This document shows, one piece after another, positions 1 through 7,357 of a stretch of DNA of 19,303 nt. Origin of the DNA: Methylococcales bacterium (lineage in GTDB: Bacteria; Pseudomonadota; Gammaproteobacteria; Methylococcales; UBA1147); assembly GCA_024958995.1 (NCBI GenBank), contig JANXGZ010000184.1, positions 1-19,303 on the forward strand, in the 5' to 3' direction. How positions within the stretch are numbered: the first letter of the stretch is position 1; each line of letters begins with the position of its first letter. The translations under genes and the position numbers were made by a program. The notes below the pieces were generated by a model. That model searched no databases. It was not told where the DNA came from and saw only the letters and a program-made list of their open reading frames with translations.

Positions 1-2091
1 TTCCAGACCATCGATGAATTAATCGAGAACGCGGACAAGATCAAAGGCAAGGTCGGTGAGGCCCTTCGTGACAATCTCGATCAATTGGCACTAAGCAGGC
101 AGTTGACCACCATCAAGTGTGATGTGCAACTCCAGACCACGCTGGATTCCATGAGGCGGACTCCGCCCCACAACCAAACCCTTCAATCACTACTCCAGAC
201 ATTGGAATTCTCCTCCTGGCTGAAACAGGTTCAGGAGTCGCTGGATTCGGCCAGAAGCAAGCCAGAAAAGAGAAAACGTCCCGAAGCGGTATACCAGACC
301 GTTCTGACCGAAGGCGAACTGCAGAAGTGGCTACAGCGCCTGTCCCGTTCGGATCTTTTCGCCTTTGATACCGAGACCACCAGTCTAAACTATGCCGAAG
401 CCTCGGTCGTCGGGGTGTCATTCGCCGTGGAACCCGGCCACGCCGCCTATGTACCACTGGCCCATGACTATCCGGGAGCACCCGAACAACTAGACCGCGA
501 TAGGGTACTGGCCAAGTTGAAGCCCCTACTCGAAGACCCAAAACATCTCAAACTGGGCCAAAACCTAAAATACGATGTCAACGTACTGGCCAATCATGGC
601 ATTCACATGCAGGGAATACAGCATGACACCATGCTTGAATCCTATGTATTGAACAGTACAGGAACCCGTCATGACATGGATTCACTGGCCATGAAGTTCC
701 TCGGACACGAGACCATCCACTACGAGGATGTAGCGGGCAAGGGCGCGAAACAGATACCCTTCCAGCAGGTGGCTCTTGAACAGGCAGCTCCTTATGCCGC
801 AGAAGATGCCGACATCACCCTGCAACTGCACGAAAACTTGTGGCCCCGCCTGAAAGCCGAATCCTCTCTTGCATCCCTATACCAGCAAATCGAAGTCCGG
901 CTGGTTCCGGTGCTGGCCCGCATGGAACAGCATGGTGTTCTGATCCACTCGGAGATGCTAACCGGACAAAGCAGCGAACTGGCGGAAAAGATACAACAGA
1001 TCGAACAGTCTGCCCACGAAGTGGCTGGGCAGCCATTCAACCTAGGATCCCCCAAGCAAATCCAGGAAATACTGTACGAAAAACAGGGTTTGCCGGTTCT
1101 CAAGAAAACACCCAAGGGTCAGCCTTCCACCGCGGAAGCCGTATTACAGGATCTGGCAGCAGACTATCCGCTACCCAGGCTGATCCTCGACCATCGCGGC
1201 ATGAGCAAGCTCAAATCGACTTATACCGACCGGCTGCCGGAACAAATCAATCCAGCGACTGGTCGAGTACACACATCCTACCATCAGGCCGTTGCGGCCA
1301 CCGGCCGACTTTCATCGAGCGAACCCAACTTACAGAACATTCCTGTTCGCACCGCCGAAGGCCGGCGCATTCGCCAGGCCTTTATCGCACCCGAAGGAAG
1401 CAAGCTTGCTGCGGCCGACTACTCCCAGATCGAACTTCGAATCATGGCCCACCTGTCCGCGGATGAGAACCTCTTGCGTGCCTTCGCCAATGGCGAAGAT
1501 ATCCATAGCGCAACTGCGGCCGAGGTCTTCGGCGTTACCCTGAAGAATGTCACCAGCGACCAGAGACGCTCCGCCAAGGCGATCAATTTCGGACTGATCT
1601 ATGGCATGTCTGCATTCGGACTGGGAAGACAGTTAGGTATCCCGCGCAAGGAAGCACAATCGTATATCGATCGGTATTTTACCCGCTACCCGGGTGTCCG
1701 GAAATACATGGACAACACCCGGGAAAAAGCCCGCGACCAAGGATACGTGGAAACCCTTCTCGGCCGTCGCCTGTATCTGCCTGAGATCAGGGCAAGGAAT
1801 CCGCAGCGGCGCCAATATGCGGAACGCACCGCCATCAACGCACCAATGCAGGGAACTGCTGCGGATATTATCAAGAAGGCGATGATCGAGGTCGACCGCT
1901 GGATCATAGAATCTGGATTCCCCTTGAAGATGGTCATGCAGGTTCACGATGAATTGGTCTTCGAAATCCAAAATGACATCGTCGATAGTGCTCTGGAAAC
2001 CATCCGGAACCTGATGACAAGTGCCGCAAATCTGGACGTTCCACTTCTCGTTGATATCGGGGTCGGCGAGAACTGGGACCAGGCACATTAA
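1..2091 (+). CDS. polA: DNA polymerase I, 5'-truncated by the window edge
   Basis: DNA polymerase I fills gaps and removes RNA primers during replication and repair in the cytoplasm. The reading frame is open from base 1 (FQTIDELIENADKIKG, the end of the 5'-nuclease domain), so the ATG-less start near 85 is not the real start; about 220 N-terminal residues lie outside the window and 696 are seen. The proofreading domain looks active: DTE of Exo I at about 367-375, the NLKYD Exo II motif near 560-575 and YAAEDAD of Exo III near 793-813. The polymerase domain has motif A (ADYSQIELR, about 1414), motif B (RRSAKAINFGLIYG, about 1564-1605) and motif C (QVHDE, about 1939-1953). The stop is TAA at 2089-2091. 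All expected catalytic acids are present. A structured RNA-like element and terminator follow directly. Identification is essentially certain. Confidence 0.97.
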   Translation, partial: FQTIDELIENADKIKGKVGEALRDNLDQLALSRQLTTIKCDVQLQTTLDSMRRTPPHNQTLQSLLQTLEFSSWLKQVQESLDSARSKPEKRKRPEAVYQTVLTEGELQKWLQRLSRSDLFAFDTETTSLNYAEASVVGVSFAVEPGHAAYVPLAHDYPGAPEQLDRDRVLAKLKPLLEDPKHLKLGQNLKYDVNVLANHGIHMQGIQHDTMLESYVLNSTGTRHDMDSLAMKFLGHETIHYEDVAGKGAKQIPFQQVALEQAAPYAAEDADITLQLHENLWPRLKAESSLASLYQQIEVRLVPVLARMEQHGVLIHSEMLTGQSSELAEKIQQIEQSAHEVAGQPFNLGSPKQIQEILYEKQGLPVLKKTPKGQPSTAEAVLQDLAADYPLPRLILDHRGMSKLKSTYTDRLPEQINPATGRVHTSYHQAVAATGRLSSSEPNLQNIPVRTAEGRRIRQAFIAPEGSKLAAADYSQIELRIMAHLSADENLLRAFANGEDIHSATAAEVFGVTLKNVTSDQRRSAKAINFGLIYGMSAFGLGRQLGIPRKEAQSYIDRYFTRYPGVRKYMDNTREKARDQGYVETLLGRRLYLPEIRARNPQRRQYAERTAINAPMQGTAADIIKKAMIEVDRWIIESGFPLKMVMQVHDELVFEIQNDIVDSALETIRNLMTSAANLDVPLLVDIGVGENWDQAH

Positions 2092-2130
2092 TGGTCCGGA
2101 TCGATGAACTTTATGGGAAAGGTCGTGTCT

Positions 2131-2261
2131 TAAATACCACGCGCCGGGAACGGCGTATTGCTACTCATTGTCCTCCCATATGAGTAGGCTACAACCCCCG
2201 GTACCCCCAAAACCGGGAAGATCTAGATCCCGAAGCCCCCCTTTGCTTCGGGATTTTTTTT
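2131..2261 (+). ncRNA. candidate small RNA downstream of polA with C-rich hairpin loops
   Basis: Four hairpins stand in a row in the gap after polA. Hairpin 1 is CGCCG/CGGCG with a GGAA loop (2142-2155). Hairpin 2 is CTACTCAT/ATGAGTAG (2161-2168 with 2180-2187), its 11-base loop carrying TCCTCCC. Hairpin 3 is CCCGGT/ACCGGG (2197-2202 with 2212-2217), loop ACCCCCAAA. Hairpin 4 is the terminator, loop CCCCCTTT. All stems are perfect. In E. coli this slot holds spf (Spot 42) and in Pseudomonas aeruginosa ersA, both Hfq-linked sRNAs, so synteny and the T8 tail fit an sRNA. No convincing promoter was seen (TTAAAT at 2130-2135 is a poor -10), so it may instead be processed from the polA 3' UTR. The 5' end is a guess. 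Confidence 0.5.
2227..2261 (+). terminator. intrinsic terminator after polA / the candidate sRNA
   Basis: A perfect 10-bp stem, ATCCCGAAGC (2227-2236) with GCTTCGGGAT (2245-2254), has an 8-base loop CCCCCTTT and runs into eight T residues (2254-2261). This is a textbook Rho-independent terminator on the + strand. It separates polA and the candidate sRNA from ogt. Confidence 0.9.
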
Positions 2262-2431
2262 CGCTAGGCTTTATTTAACATGCAGCCTTGCAGGATGGAG
2301 TCAAAAACCTTTCCCCACAACGTAGGCCTCAATCTACCATCCCCGCCGCTGATCCGGTAGAATCCATCCACCAAGGCACTCCGGGGTCCGGCCAGAACGC
2401 AAGCGATGTTCAGAGGAATTCGATCACCTCC

Positions 2432-2950
2432 ATGCCGAAGACCACCACAGACATTTCAGAACCGCGCGTTTACCAGTACCTGGCCAGTCCTCTGGGTAAG
2501 CTAACCCTGATCGCATCTGATAGTGCTCTTCATTCCATCCTTTGGCCCGACGTTCTCCAGACATCGAAGGCCAAAAAAAATTTTTTGGCTCTTGAACCAT
2601 CAAAAAATCACCCGGTCTGTTTACAGACCGCTCTCCAGTTGAACCAGTATTTCCGAAGCGAGAGAAAATCGTTTGATATACCCTTTGTACTGAAAGGAAC
2701 CGCGTTTCAAAAAGAAGTCTGGAAAGTGCTTCTGGATATCCCTTACGGCTGTACGCTGAGCTACCAAGAACAAGCCGTGCGGCTTGGGGGCAAGGAAAAG
2801 GTCCGGGCTGTCGGCCGGGCTAACGGTGCCAACCCCATTCCGATCATCGTACCCTGCCATCGGGTGCTTGGAAAATCCGGTGCTTTGACTGGGTTTGCCG
2901 GCGGTCTAGAAACAAAGTCTTACCTGCTGGAGCTCGAGTCAATTCAATGA
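2432..2950 (+). CDS. ogt: methylated-DNA--protein-cysteine S-methyltransferase (Ogt/MGMT)
   Basis: This suicide repair enzyme transfers the alkyl group from O6-alkylguanine in DNA to its own cysteine. The product has the active-site PCHRV motif (Cys142), the preceding helix-turn-helix DNA-binding region (FQKEVWKVL to GRANGANP, about 92-135) and the C-terminal GFAGG loop. The ATG at 2432 gives 172 residues, the usual length. The frame is open from a TTG at 2288, but the 48 extra residues there have no family resemblance and look like leader. A GA-rich AGAGGA lies about 14 bases before the chosen ATG, farther than ideal. There is no Ada N-terminal domain. An A8T6 run sits inside the gene at 2573-2586. 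It is monocistronic or loosely linked to the next gene, 111 bases on. Confidence 0.9.
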   Translation: MPKTTTDISEPRVYQYLASPLGKLTLIASDSALHSILWPDVLQTSKAKKNFLALEPSKNHPVCLQTALQLNQYFRSERKSFDIPFVLKGTAFQKEVWKVLLDIPYGCTLSYQEQAVRLGGKEKVRAVGRANGANPIPIIVPCHRVLGKSGALTGFAGGLETKSYLLELESIQ

Positions 2951-3061
2951 AAAAGATCGCCGCCCACAAGGATATCCTGCTGGATCACGTATGCTGTTTC
3001 GGGTAGCCTACCGAGGAGGGGCCCACATCGACGTCTATCACTTTCAGCCTGTTTCCATCGC

Positions 3062-3925
3062 ATGACATCCTCAATCGACTTCCATACTCATTCCATCGCA
3101 TCCGACGGACAGCTTTCCCCGACTCAACTAGTCAGACGCGCCTCGGAAAAAGGCGTTCGCGTTCTGGCCCTGACCGATCACGATACCACCCACGGGATTG
3201 AAGAAGCGGCCATTACTGCGAAAGAGATCGGCGTCCATCTGGTACCCGGAATCGAACTGTCGGTCACCTGGAACGATCAGAATTTTCATATGGTCGGTCT
3301 TGGCATCGATCCGCTGCACCCGATCCTAGCGTCCGGGATACGGGAGCAGCAGGAACTGCGGCTGTCCCGTGCCAGAGAAATCGGACGGCGATTGAATAAA
3401 AATCGGATCGAGGGTGCATTCGAAGGCGCGGCACTCCTCGCTGGCAACGGCATGCTAACCCGTACCCATTTCGCAAGGTATCTGGTTGATCAAAATCGGG
3501 CTGCAACCCTGCAGAAAGCCTTTGACCAGTTCCTCAAACGCGGGAAACCGGGCTACGTTCCAACCCGGTGGGCACCGCTCGAAACAGGCATCCAGTGGGT
3601 CACGGCTGCCGGGGGAATTGCGGTCCTCGCCCACCCTCAACGTTACAAAATCAGCACAACACGCCTCAAAAGGCTGCTGACCGACTTCAAGACCGCTGGC
3701 GGGCAGGCAATCGAGGTTGTCTGCGGTAACAGCAGCAACGATGACGTGTTGAAATTTTCGCGACATGCCCTAGACTTCGGACTACTGGGTTCGGTCGGCT
3801 CGGACTTTCACAGTCCGGAAAACCGCTGGATCGAACTAGGTCGTCTAAGACCGTTTCCAAATGGAGTCTCCCCGGTTTGGGTGAAACTCGGTATTGCTTC
3901 CAATCCATCCTCACCGGCGCACTAA
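3062..3925 (+). CDS. rnm: PHP-domain phosphoesterase, YciV/RNase AM family
   Basis: The product is 287 residues and matches the PHP family member YciV of E. coli, described as a 5'-3' exoribonuclease that matures 5' ends of rRNA and as a 3',5'-nucleotide bisphosphatase. Metal-binding motifs are all present: HTHS..SDG (His8, His10, Asp15), LTDHD (Asp39, His40), PGIELS (Glu65), LAHPQRY (His191) and GSDFH (Asp248, His250). The family signatures MLTRTHFARYLV and RGKPGYVP are also seen. The ATG at 3062 agrees with the family N-terminus. No good Shine-Dalgarno precedes it; the GAGGAGGGG at about 3013 is roughly 40 bases too far upstream. A 24-codon ORF (2991-3065) overlaps this start by ATGA and might couple translation. 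The stop is TAA at 3923. Confidence 0.9.
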   Translation: MTSSIDFHTHSIASDGQLSPTQLVRRASEKGVRVLALTDHDTTHGIEEAAITAKEIGVHLVPGIELSVTWNDQNFHMVGLGIDPLHPILASGIREQQELRLSRAREIGRRLNKNRIEGAFEGAALLAGNGMLTRTHFARYLVDQNRAATLQKAFDQFLKRGKPGYVPTRWAPLETGIQWVTAAGGIAVLAHPQRYKISTTRLKRLLTDFKTAGGQAIEVVCGNSSNDDVLKFSRHALDFGLLGSVGSDFHSPENRWIELGRLRPFPNGVSPVWVKLGIASNPSSPAH

Positions 3926-3947
3926 AAAACAACTCTCGAAGTTGGTT
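3924..3947 (-). terminator. weak minus-strand terminator-like hairpin
   Basis: Read on the - strand, CAACT (3944-3940) pairs with AGTTG (3934-3930) around loop TCGAG and is followed by six T residues (3929-3924), overlapping the stop codon of the PHP gene. The stem is only 5 bp. No believable minus-strand gene lies upstream of it, so either it ends an antisense transcript or it is chance. Confidence 0.3.
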
Positions 3948-4325
3948 AGTCCAGTCTAGATAGATATAACCTCCTAGCGAACTCCTGCTATTGGCTAACG
4001 CCACGGTCATCACATAACAAGCACACTCTGCATTCGAGTCCGTCCTGCTGGCTTCTCGCTCTTTGCGAAGTATCCAGGAAATGCTGACCTCACCCGCTTC
4101 ACGAGAAGAAGATGGCTGAAACTAACACTTTTCAACGGGCAATGCGTAATATCCAGCCGACCAGATCCTCTTGCCGTTCCATTCTTTCTCCATTAAATGG
4201 CCAGTTTCATTCAATTACTTGTCGGCAGCGATGAGATTAAATGTTATCCACTTGCTTGCCGGCACACCTATGAGCTGATTCTGCCAGGGGCGGTGGCGCT
4301 AAACCATTTCAAGTGGAGAGAAGTC
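3948..4325. other. non-coding stretch before the small ORF
   Basis: No reading frame here resembles a protein on either strand; ORFs that cross it are shadows or leader extensions of the small ORF at 4326. A loose hairpin CTTCTCGC..GCGAAG lies at about 4051-4069, and a sequence one base off a DnaA box (TTATCCACT) lies near 4243. Nothing else was recognised. Confidence 0.5.
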
Positions 4326-4577
4326 ATGAAAATATTTGTACCAATTACCGATGAATTCCTTTACCGGACGCCCGAAAAGATCAGTAATGAACTGGTTCCC
4401 TACGATCCCGATTATCCCTGCTACCGGTGGCTAGTCGATCGATCCTTCGAAACCACTGCTGTTAGCAAACAGGAAAATCGATACACGTTAGGCACTCGGC
4501 CCGAAATGCCCCCCGCCGCCACCCATACAGGCCAAGAACCATTTCCACCTGCTTGCCAAGGTCCAGTGATCTGCTGA
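4326..4577 (+). CDS. uncharacterised small protein (83 aa)
   Basis: The family is not recognised. The ATG at 4326 has a good ribosome binding site (GGAGAG, 5 bases before it), and the first about 40 residues look like real protein: a charged, beta-rich start MKIFVPITDEFLY, then LVPYDPDYPCYRW. The second half (from about residue 50) is rich in Pro, Thr and Gln and looks disordered. There is no signal peptide and no transmembrane segment. The frame is open upstream to an ATG at 4197, but that part lacks a binding site and protein-like composition, so the shorter start is preferred. It stands alone between the PHP gene and ycgN. It could be a genuine lineage-specific gene or a degraded remnant. 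Confidence 0.5.
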   Translation: MKIFVPITDEFLYRTPEKISNELVPYDPDYPCYRWLVDRSFETTAVSKQENRYTLGTRPEMPPAATHTGQEPFPPACQGPVIC

Positions 4578-5239
4578 CCCACAGTGATAAGATCATCCGC
4601 CAGACAAACAGCAGAGGATTATGCCAACCGGGCTAGGAACCAAACCAGTGAAAACCAATCTGTTCCAGCGAACCTGCCTGCCCATCGCGCTGATGCTGAC
4701 AGCTGTAGGCGATGCAATGAGCTGTCGCCTCGTTTCCTGCATCCCCGGCCAAGCATCTGTAATGCCGCAGGACATTGAAAAAAACAGGGGTAGTTTCGAT
4801 CAGGCCTCATCAACAACTTCGGATCGATGCGACAGTGGAACGTCGAAACAGTCAGGCCCGTACCGCAATCGAGGTTTTTATCTCCTGGATCATGTACTGA
4901 TTGCTGACATCAGTCACCTGGGCATGGTCCCTGGCAAATCCTTGCACAGCAAGGAATCATCCACCCAGAATGTGACCTACGGGCATCCCCCTCAAATCAC
5001 CGACAACAGGGAAGTAACCAATCCCGATGGAAGAGGAAATCCCGCGTTCGCCTTGGGCCGGCCTTGCCCATCTGGTAGACTGCCCCATAGAAATACCTGC
5101 CTGTCTCGGCCACCCGAAGCAATCCCGCAGATCATCTGGCCGGCATGGTGATTCGGTTTTCCAGCGGTCTGTATCTACCAGCACTGCACTCTTAAGCAGG
5201 GGCTGTGAAAACCGTCGCTTCCACAGCTATCCACACCCG
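4578..5239. other. gene-poor interval with no supported gene
   Basis: Open frames exist (for example 4621-5151 on +, 176 codons, with AGAGG 3 bases before its ATG), but the translation is low in structure, rich in Ser/Pro/Arg/Gly, and matches no family I know. A hydrophobic patch near its residues 19-30 is too weak to call a signal peptide. No terminator, tRNA or long repeat was seen. CTATCCACA near 5228, one base off a DnaA box, is probably chance. The region may hold the ycgN promoter, but no clear -35/-10 pair stands out. Confidence 0.45.
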
Positions 5240-5677
5240 ATGGACTCTTTAACTTTCTGGAAAACCAAGAAACTCACGGAAATGAACCGCGAGGAATGGG
5301 AGTCGCTTTGCGACAGTTGCGGCAAATGCTGCCTCAACAAACTGGAGGACGAAGACACCAGTGAAGTCGTGTTCACCAGCGTAGTTTGCGACCTGATTGA
5401 CCCGGAGACCTGCCGCTGTACCCGTTACCAGCAAAGAACGCAGTTGGTTCCCGACTGCATCGACATCAAGCAGGAAGCATTCGTGCAATACGACTGGCTG
5501 CCATCAACCTGCGCCTACCGGCTGGTGGCCGAAGGAAAAGACCTGCCATCCTGGCATCCTCTCGTTACCGGCGACCCGGAGTCCGTTCATGAAGCCGGGG
5601 TATCAATCCGTAGCTATGCAATCAAGGAATCAGAAGCCTCCGACCTGGTGGACCATATCATCGAGTGGATGAACTAG
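5240..5677 (+). CDS. ycgN: YcgN family cysteine-cluster protein (UPF0260)
   Basis: The 145-residue product aligns along its length with E. coli YcgN (about 150 aa), a member of the YkgJ-type cysteine-cluster proteins that probably bind a metal or Fe-S cofactor; the function is unknown. Cysteines are at 24, 27, 30, 31 (CDSCGKCC), 50, 58, 60, 73 and 91. Family landmarks include WESLCD, LEDEDT, PDCI, DWLPSTCAYRL and AEGKDLPSWHPL. The frame is open upstream to 5027, but family members begin close to the FW..K.L.EM segment, which supports the ATG at 5240. No Shine-Dalgarno precedes that ATG. It is convergent with the minus-strand gene at 5826-6110, with about 150 bases between them and no clear terminator. 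Confidence 0.9.
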   Translation: MDSLTFWKTKKLTEMNREEWESLCDSCGKCCLNKLEDEDTSEVVFTSVVCDLIDPETCRCTRYQQRTQLVPDCIDIKQEAFVQYDWLPSTCAYRLVAEGKDLPSWHPLVTGDPESVHEAGVSIRSYAIKESEASDLVDHIIEWMN

Positions 5678-5825
5678 AGCCGCTGCCTGAAAATAGCGTT
5701 CCGCAGGCTGAGGCCTGGCGAAGAAAATCTAGCCCGAGTTGAGTACACTTCACTGCAGAAGGCGAAAATAAGATTCCCCCATTTCCAGTCGATCAGACTG
5801 TAAAACGCCCGGACAAAGGCCCGTA

Positions 5826-6110
5826 TTACTCGTCGAGCCAATTCTCCAGTGCCTGGATGATCTTTTTTGCCTGGTCCATACTGGAGATGTTGAACTTCGA
5901 CTTCTGCTGAAACTCCCCGTTCCGTTTCTGATAACGGCGAATGGTGAACTTGTCCGGGCCGTATTCTTCCTTACGACGATCCCAGTCCTGGTAACGGAAG
6001 ATCACCGTTGCCCACGCACCCCGTGAAAGAACCTGCTTGTCTAGTTCCTTGACGGTCTGCAGACCACCATCCGTATAATTCACAGTCAACTCATCAACGT
6101 CAGAAGCCAT
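5826..6110 (-). CDS. small conserved-looking protein (94 aa), possible PC4-like fold
   Basis: The 94-residue product is acidic/basic mixed with no signal peptide or membrane segment, so it is cytoplasmic. It starts with a well-placed GGAG Shine-Dalgarno 5 bases before the ATG. The middle (LSRGAWATVIFRYQDWDRR) and end (FTIRRYQKRNGEFQQKSKFN) read like a compact beta-rich domain followed by a helix (QAKKIIQALENWL). That arrangement recalls the PC4/YdbC single-strand nucleic-acid-binding family, but this is inference from pattern only. I believe similar proteins occur widely in proteobacteria as hypotheticals. It has its own promoter candidate with a palindrome over the -35 box. Confidence 0.75.
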   Translation of the reverse strand: MASDVDELTVNYTDGGLQTVKELDKQVLSRGAWATVIFRYQDWDRRKEEYGPDKFTIRRYQKRNGEFQQKSKFNISSMDQAKKIIQALENWLDE

Positions 6111-6145
6111 GGGTTCTCCAAAATCCTTTCGGTTAGTAATCTTTT

Positions 6146-6178
6146 AAAATACTTTATTCACTGCATTGGGGCAATGCA
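6146..6178 (-). promoter_or_regulatory. candidate promoter with overlapping palindromic operator
   Basis: On the - strand, TTGCCC (6174-6169) and TATTTT (6151-6146) are separated by exactly 17 bases and lie upstream of the 94-aa gene. The -35 box sits inside a perfect inverted repeat, TGCATTG/CAATGCA with a 3-base centre (6162-6178). Each box matches consensus at four of six bases. A repressor or activator site is a reasonable inference. Confidence 0.4.
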
Positions 6179-6257
6179 ATCAATCTGACTCTTCATGCCA
6201 CGGTAAACAACAAGACTAAGAAGGCTTGAAACACGACCCTCAGATCTCAAGAAAGGG

Positions 6258-6338
6258 CTTTCAGCGACAGGATGTTTTTGATGAGCGGAGCGCCGAAGGC
6301 TGAAAGGAAGCCGGACTCCGTCTTGCTTGCACTCCGGC
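6258..6338 (-). terminator. hairpin pair downstream of the YVTN propeller gene
   Basis: Downstream of the propeller gene (minus strand) are two inverted repeats: GCCGGA/TCCGGC (6310-6315 with 6333-6338) and CTTTCAGC/GCTGAAAG (6258-6265 with 6299-6306). The first is followed on the - strand only by a pyrimidine-rich TTCCTTTC, not a real T run. It may be a weak terminator or an RNA-stabilising 3' end. Confidence 0.3.
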
Positions 6339-6373
6339 ACTGCTGGGGCTTTGGTCACTTCGCCGACCCGATG

Positions 6374-7354
6374 CTACCTTGCCATGGACTGACCGGCCCC
6401 AATAAACTGGCCGAATGCACGACTGCCCTCGCCAGTAGCAATGGTTTTTATCACTTCGAGCTTCCGGCTATCAATCACCGAAACCTCGTTGCTGAACCAG
6501 TTCGCAACGTAAACATGGCGATCATCTGGATGGGTTGAGATCCCTTCCGGATATTCACCCACATCAATGGTTTTCACAACCTTCAGACTGACCGTATCGA
6601 TGACGCTCACCGTATTGTCGTACTGGTTAGTGACCATCAACAAACTCCCCGCAGCAACCAGGGCCGTTGCATAGGGTCGTTCCCCAACCTGGACCGTGGC
6701 AACCAACTTCAAATCCTTGGTGCTGACGACCGATACATCGTTGCTCTCCACGTTAGCCGTAAACAGCCGGCCAGTTCGGCTGTCGACACTGATTCCAAAC
6801 GGATGCTTGCCAACACTGGTCTTACCCACTACTTTCAGCGATGTACCGTCGATAACAGACACCGAATTACTGTCGCGGTTGGCGACAAAAATCTTTCCGT
6901 CGGCACGACTGACCGCTATACCCGTTGGCGCTCGCCCAACCGAGATTTTCGATCTCAGCTGGAACGATGCGGCATCGTAGACCAGCAGTTGATGATTAAA
7001 CCAGTCGGCCAATAAAATCCTTTTCCCCGAAGGATCCAGCGCTACGCCCACCAACGACGCAGACAATTGGACTGTGCCCACCACCCGGTGCAGATTTCCG
7101 TCGATGACCGTCAGATCCCGACTTTTTGGGTTGGTCACGTAGATCCGGCTACCGTCATCCGATACCGCGATGCCGGCCGGCTTGTCACCCACATCGATGG
7201 ACCGGATGACCCGATTATTCGCCGTGTCAATCACCGACACCGTGTTATCACCCTGGTTGGTGATATAGGCGAAGGGTGAGGACCAAGCCACACCGGCCTG
7301 CACCAGACCCACAAAAACAATCGTTGCGGCCAGACTAGCTCCCCGAGCAGGCAC
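6374..7354 (-). CDS. periplasmic seven-bladed YVTN beta-propeller protein
   Basis: A 326-residue exported protein. After a signal sequence (hydrophobic 8-23, probable cleavage near AWSSPFA) come seven repeats of about 41-42 residues, each with the pattern VTN/VAN...N.VSVID....KVV.TI.VG..P.GIAV, which makes one complete seven-bladed propeller and little else. No haem-binding CxxCH and no lipobox are present. YVTN proteins act as scaffolds or, in some cases, as parts of periplasmic redox and lactonase-like systems; the role here cannot be told from sequence. The start is a GTG three bases after the stop of the MxaD-like gene, so the two are almost surely translated together. Confidence 0.88.
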   Translation of the reverse strand: MPARGASLAATIVFVGLVQAGVAWSSPFAYITNQGDNTVSVIDTANNRVIRSIDVGDKPAGIAVSDDGSRIYVTNPKSRDLTVIDGNLHRVVGTVQLSASLVGVALDPSGKRILLADWFNHQLLVYDAASFQLRSKISVGRAPTGIAVSRADGKIFVANRDSNSVSVIDGTSLKVVGKTSVGKHPFGISVDSRTGRLFTANVESNDVSVVSTKDLKLVATVQVGERPYATALVAAGSLLMVTNQYDNTVSVIDTVSLKVVKTIDVGEYPEGISTHPDDRHVYVANWFSNEVSVIDSRKLEVIKTIATGEGSRAFGQFIGAGQSMAR

Positions 7355-7357
7355 GTC

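Noticed and set aside
840..1466. 208-codon + strand ORF inside polA
   Set aside because: It lies in another frame of polA, has Arg/Ser/Pro-rich composition and no family resemblance; polA motifs cover the same bases.
2288..2431. N-terminal extension of the alkyltransferase from a TTG start
   Set aside because: The 48 residues have no resemblance to the family, and the ATG at 2432 gives the usual length.
4240..4252. DnaA-box-like TTATCCACT, and a second near 5228
   Set aside because: Each is one base off consensus, they are about 1 kb apart, and no AT-rich unwinding region or dnaA/dnaN/gidA gene is near, so an origin is not supported.
4621..5151. 176-codon + strand ORF with a nearby purine-rich site
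   Set aside because: Composition is Ser/Pro/Arg/Gly-rich with no domain pattern, the binding site is only 3 bases from the ATG, and the hydrophobic patch is too short and mixed for a signal peptide.
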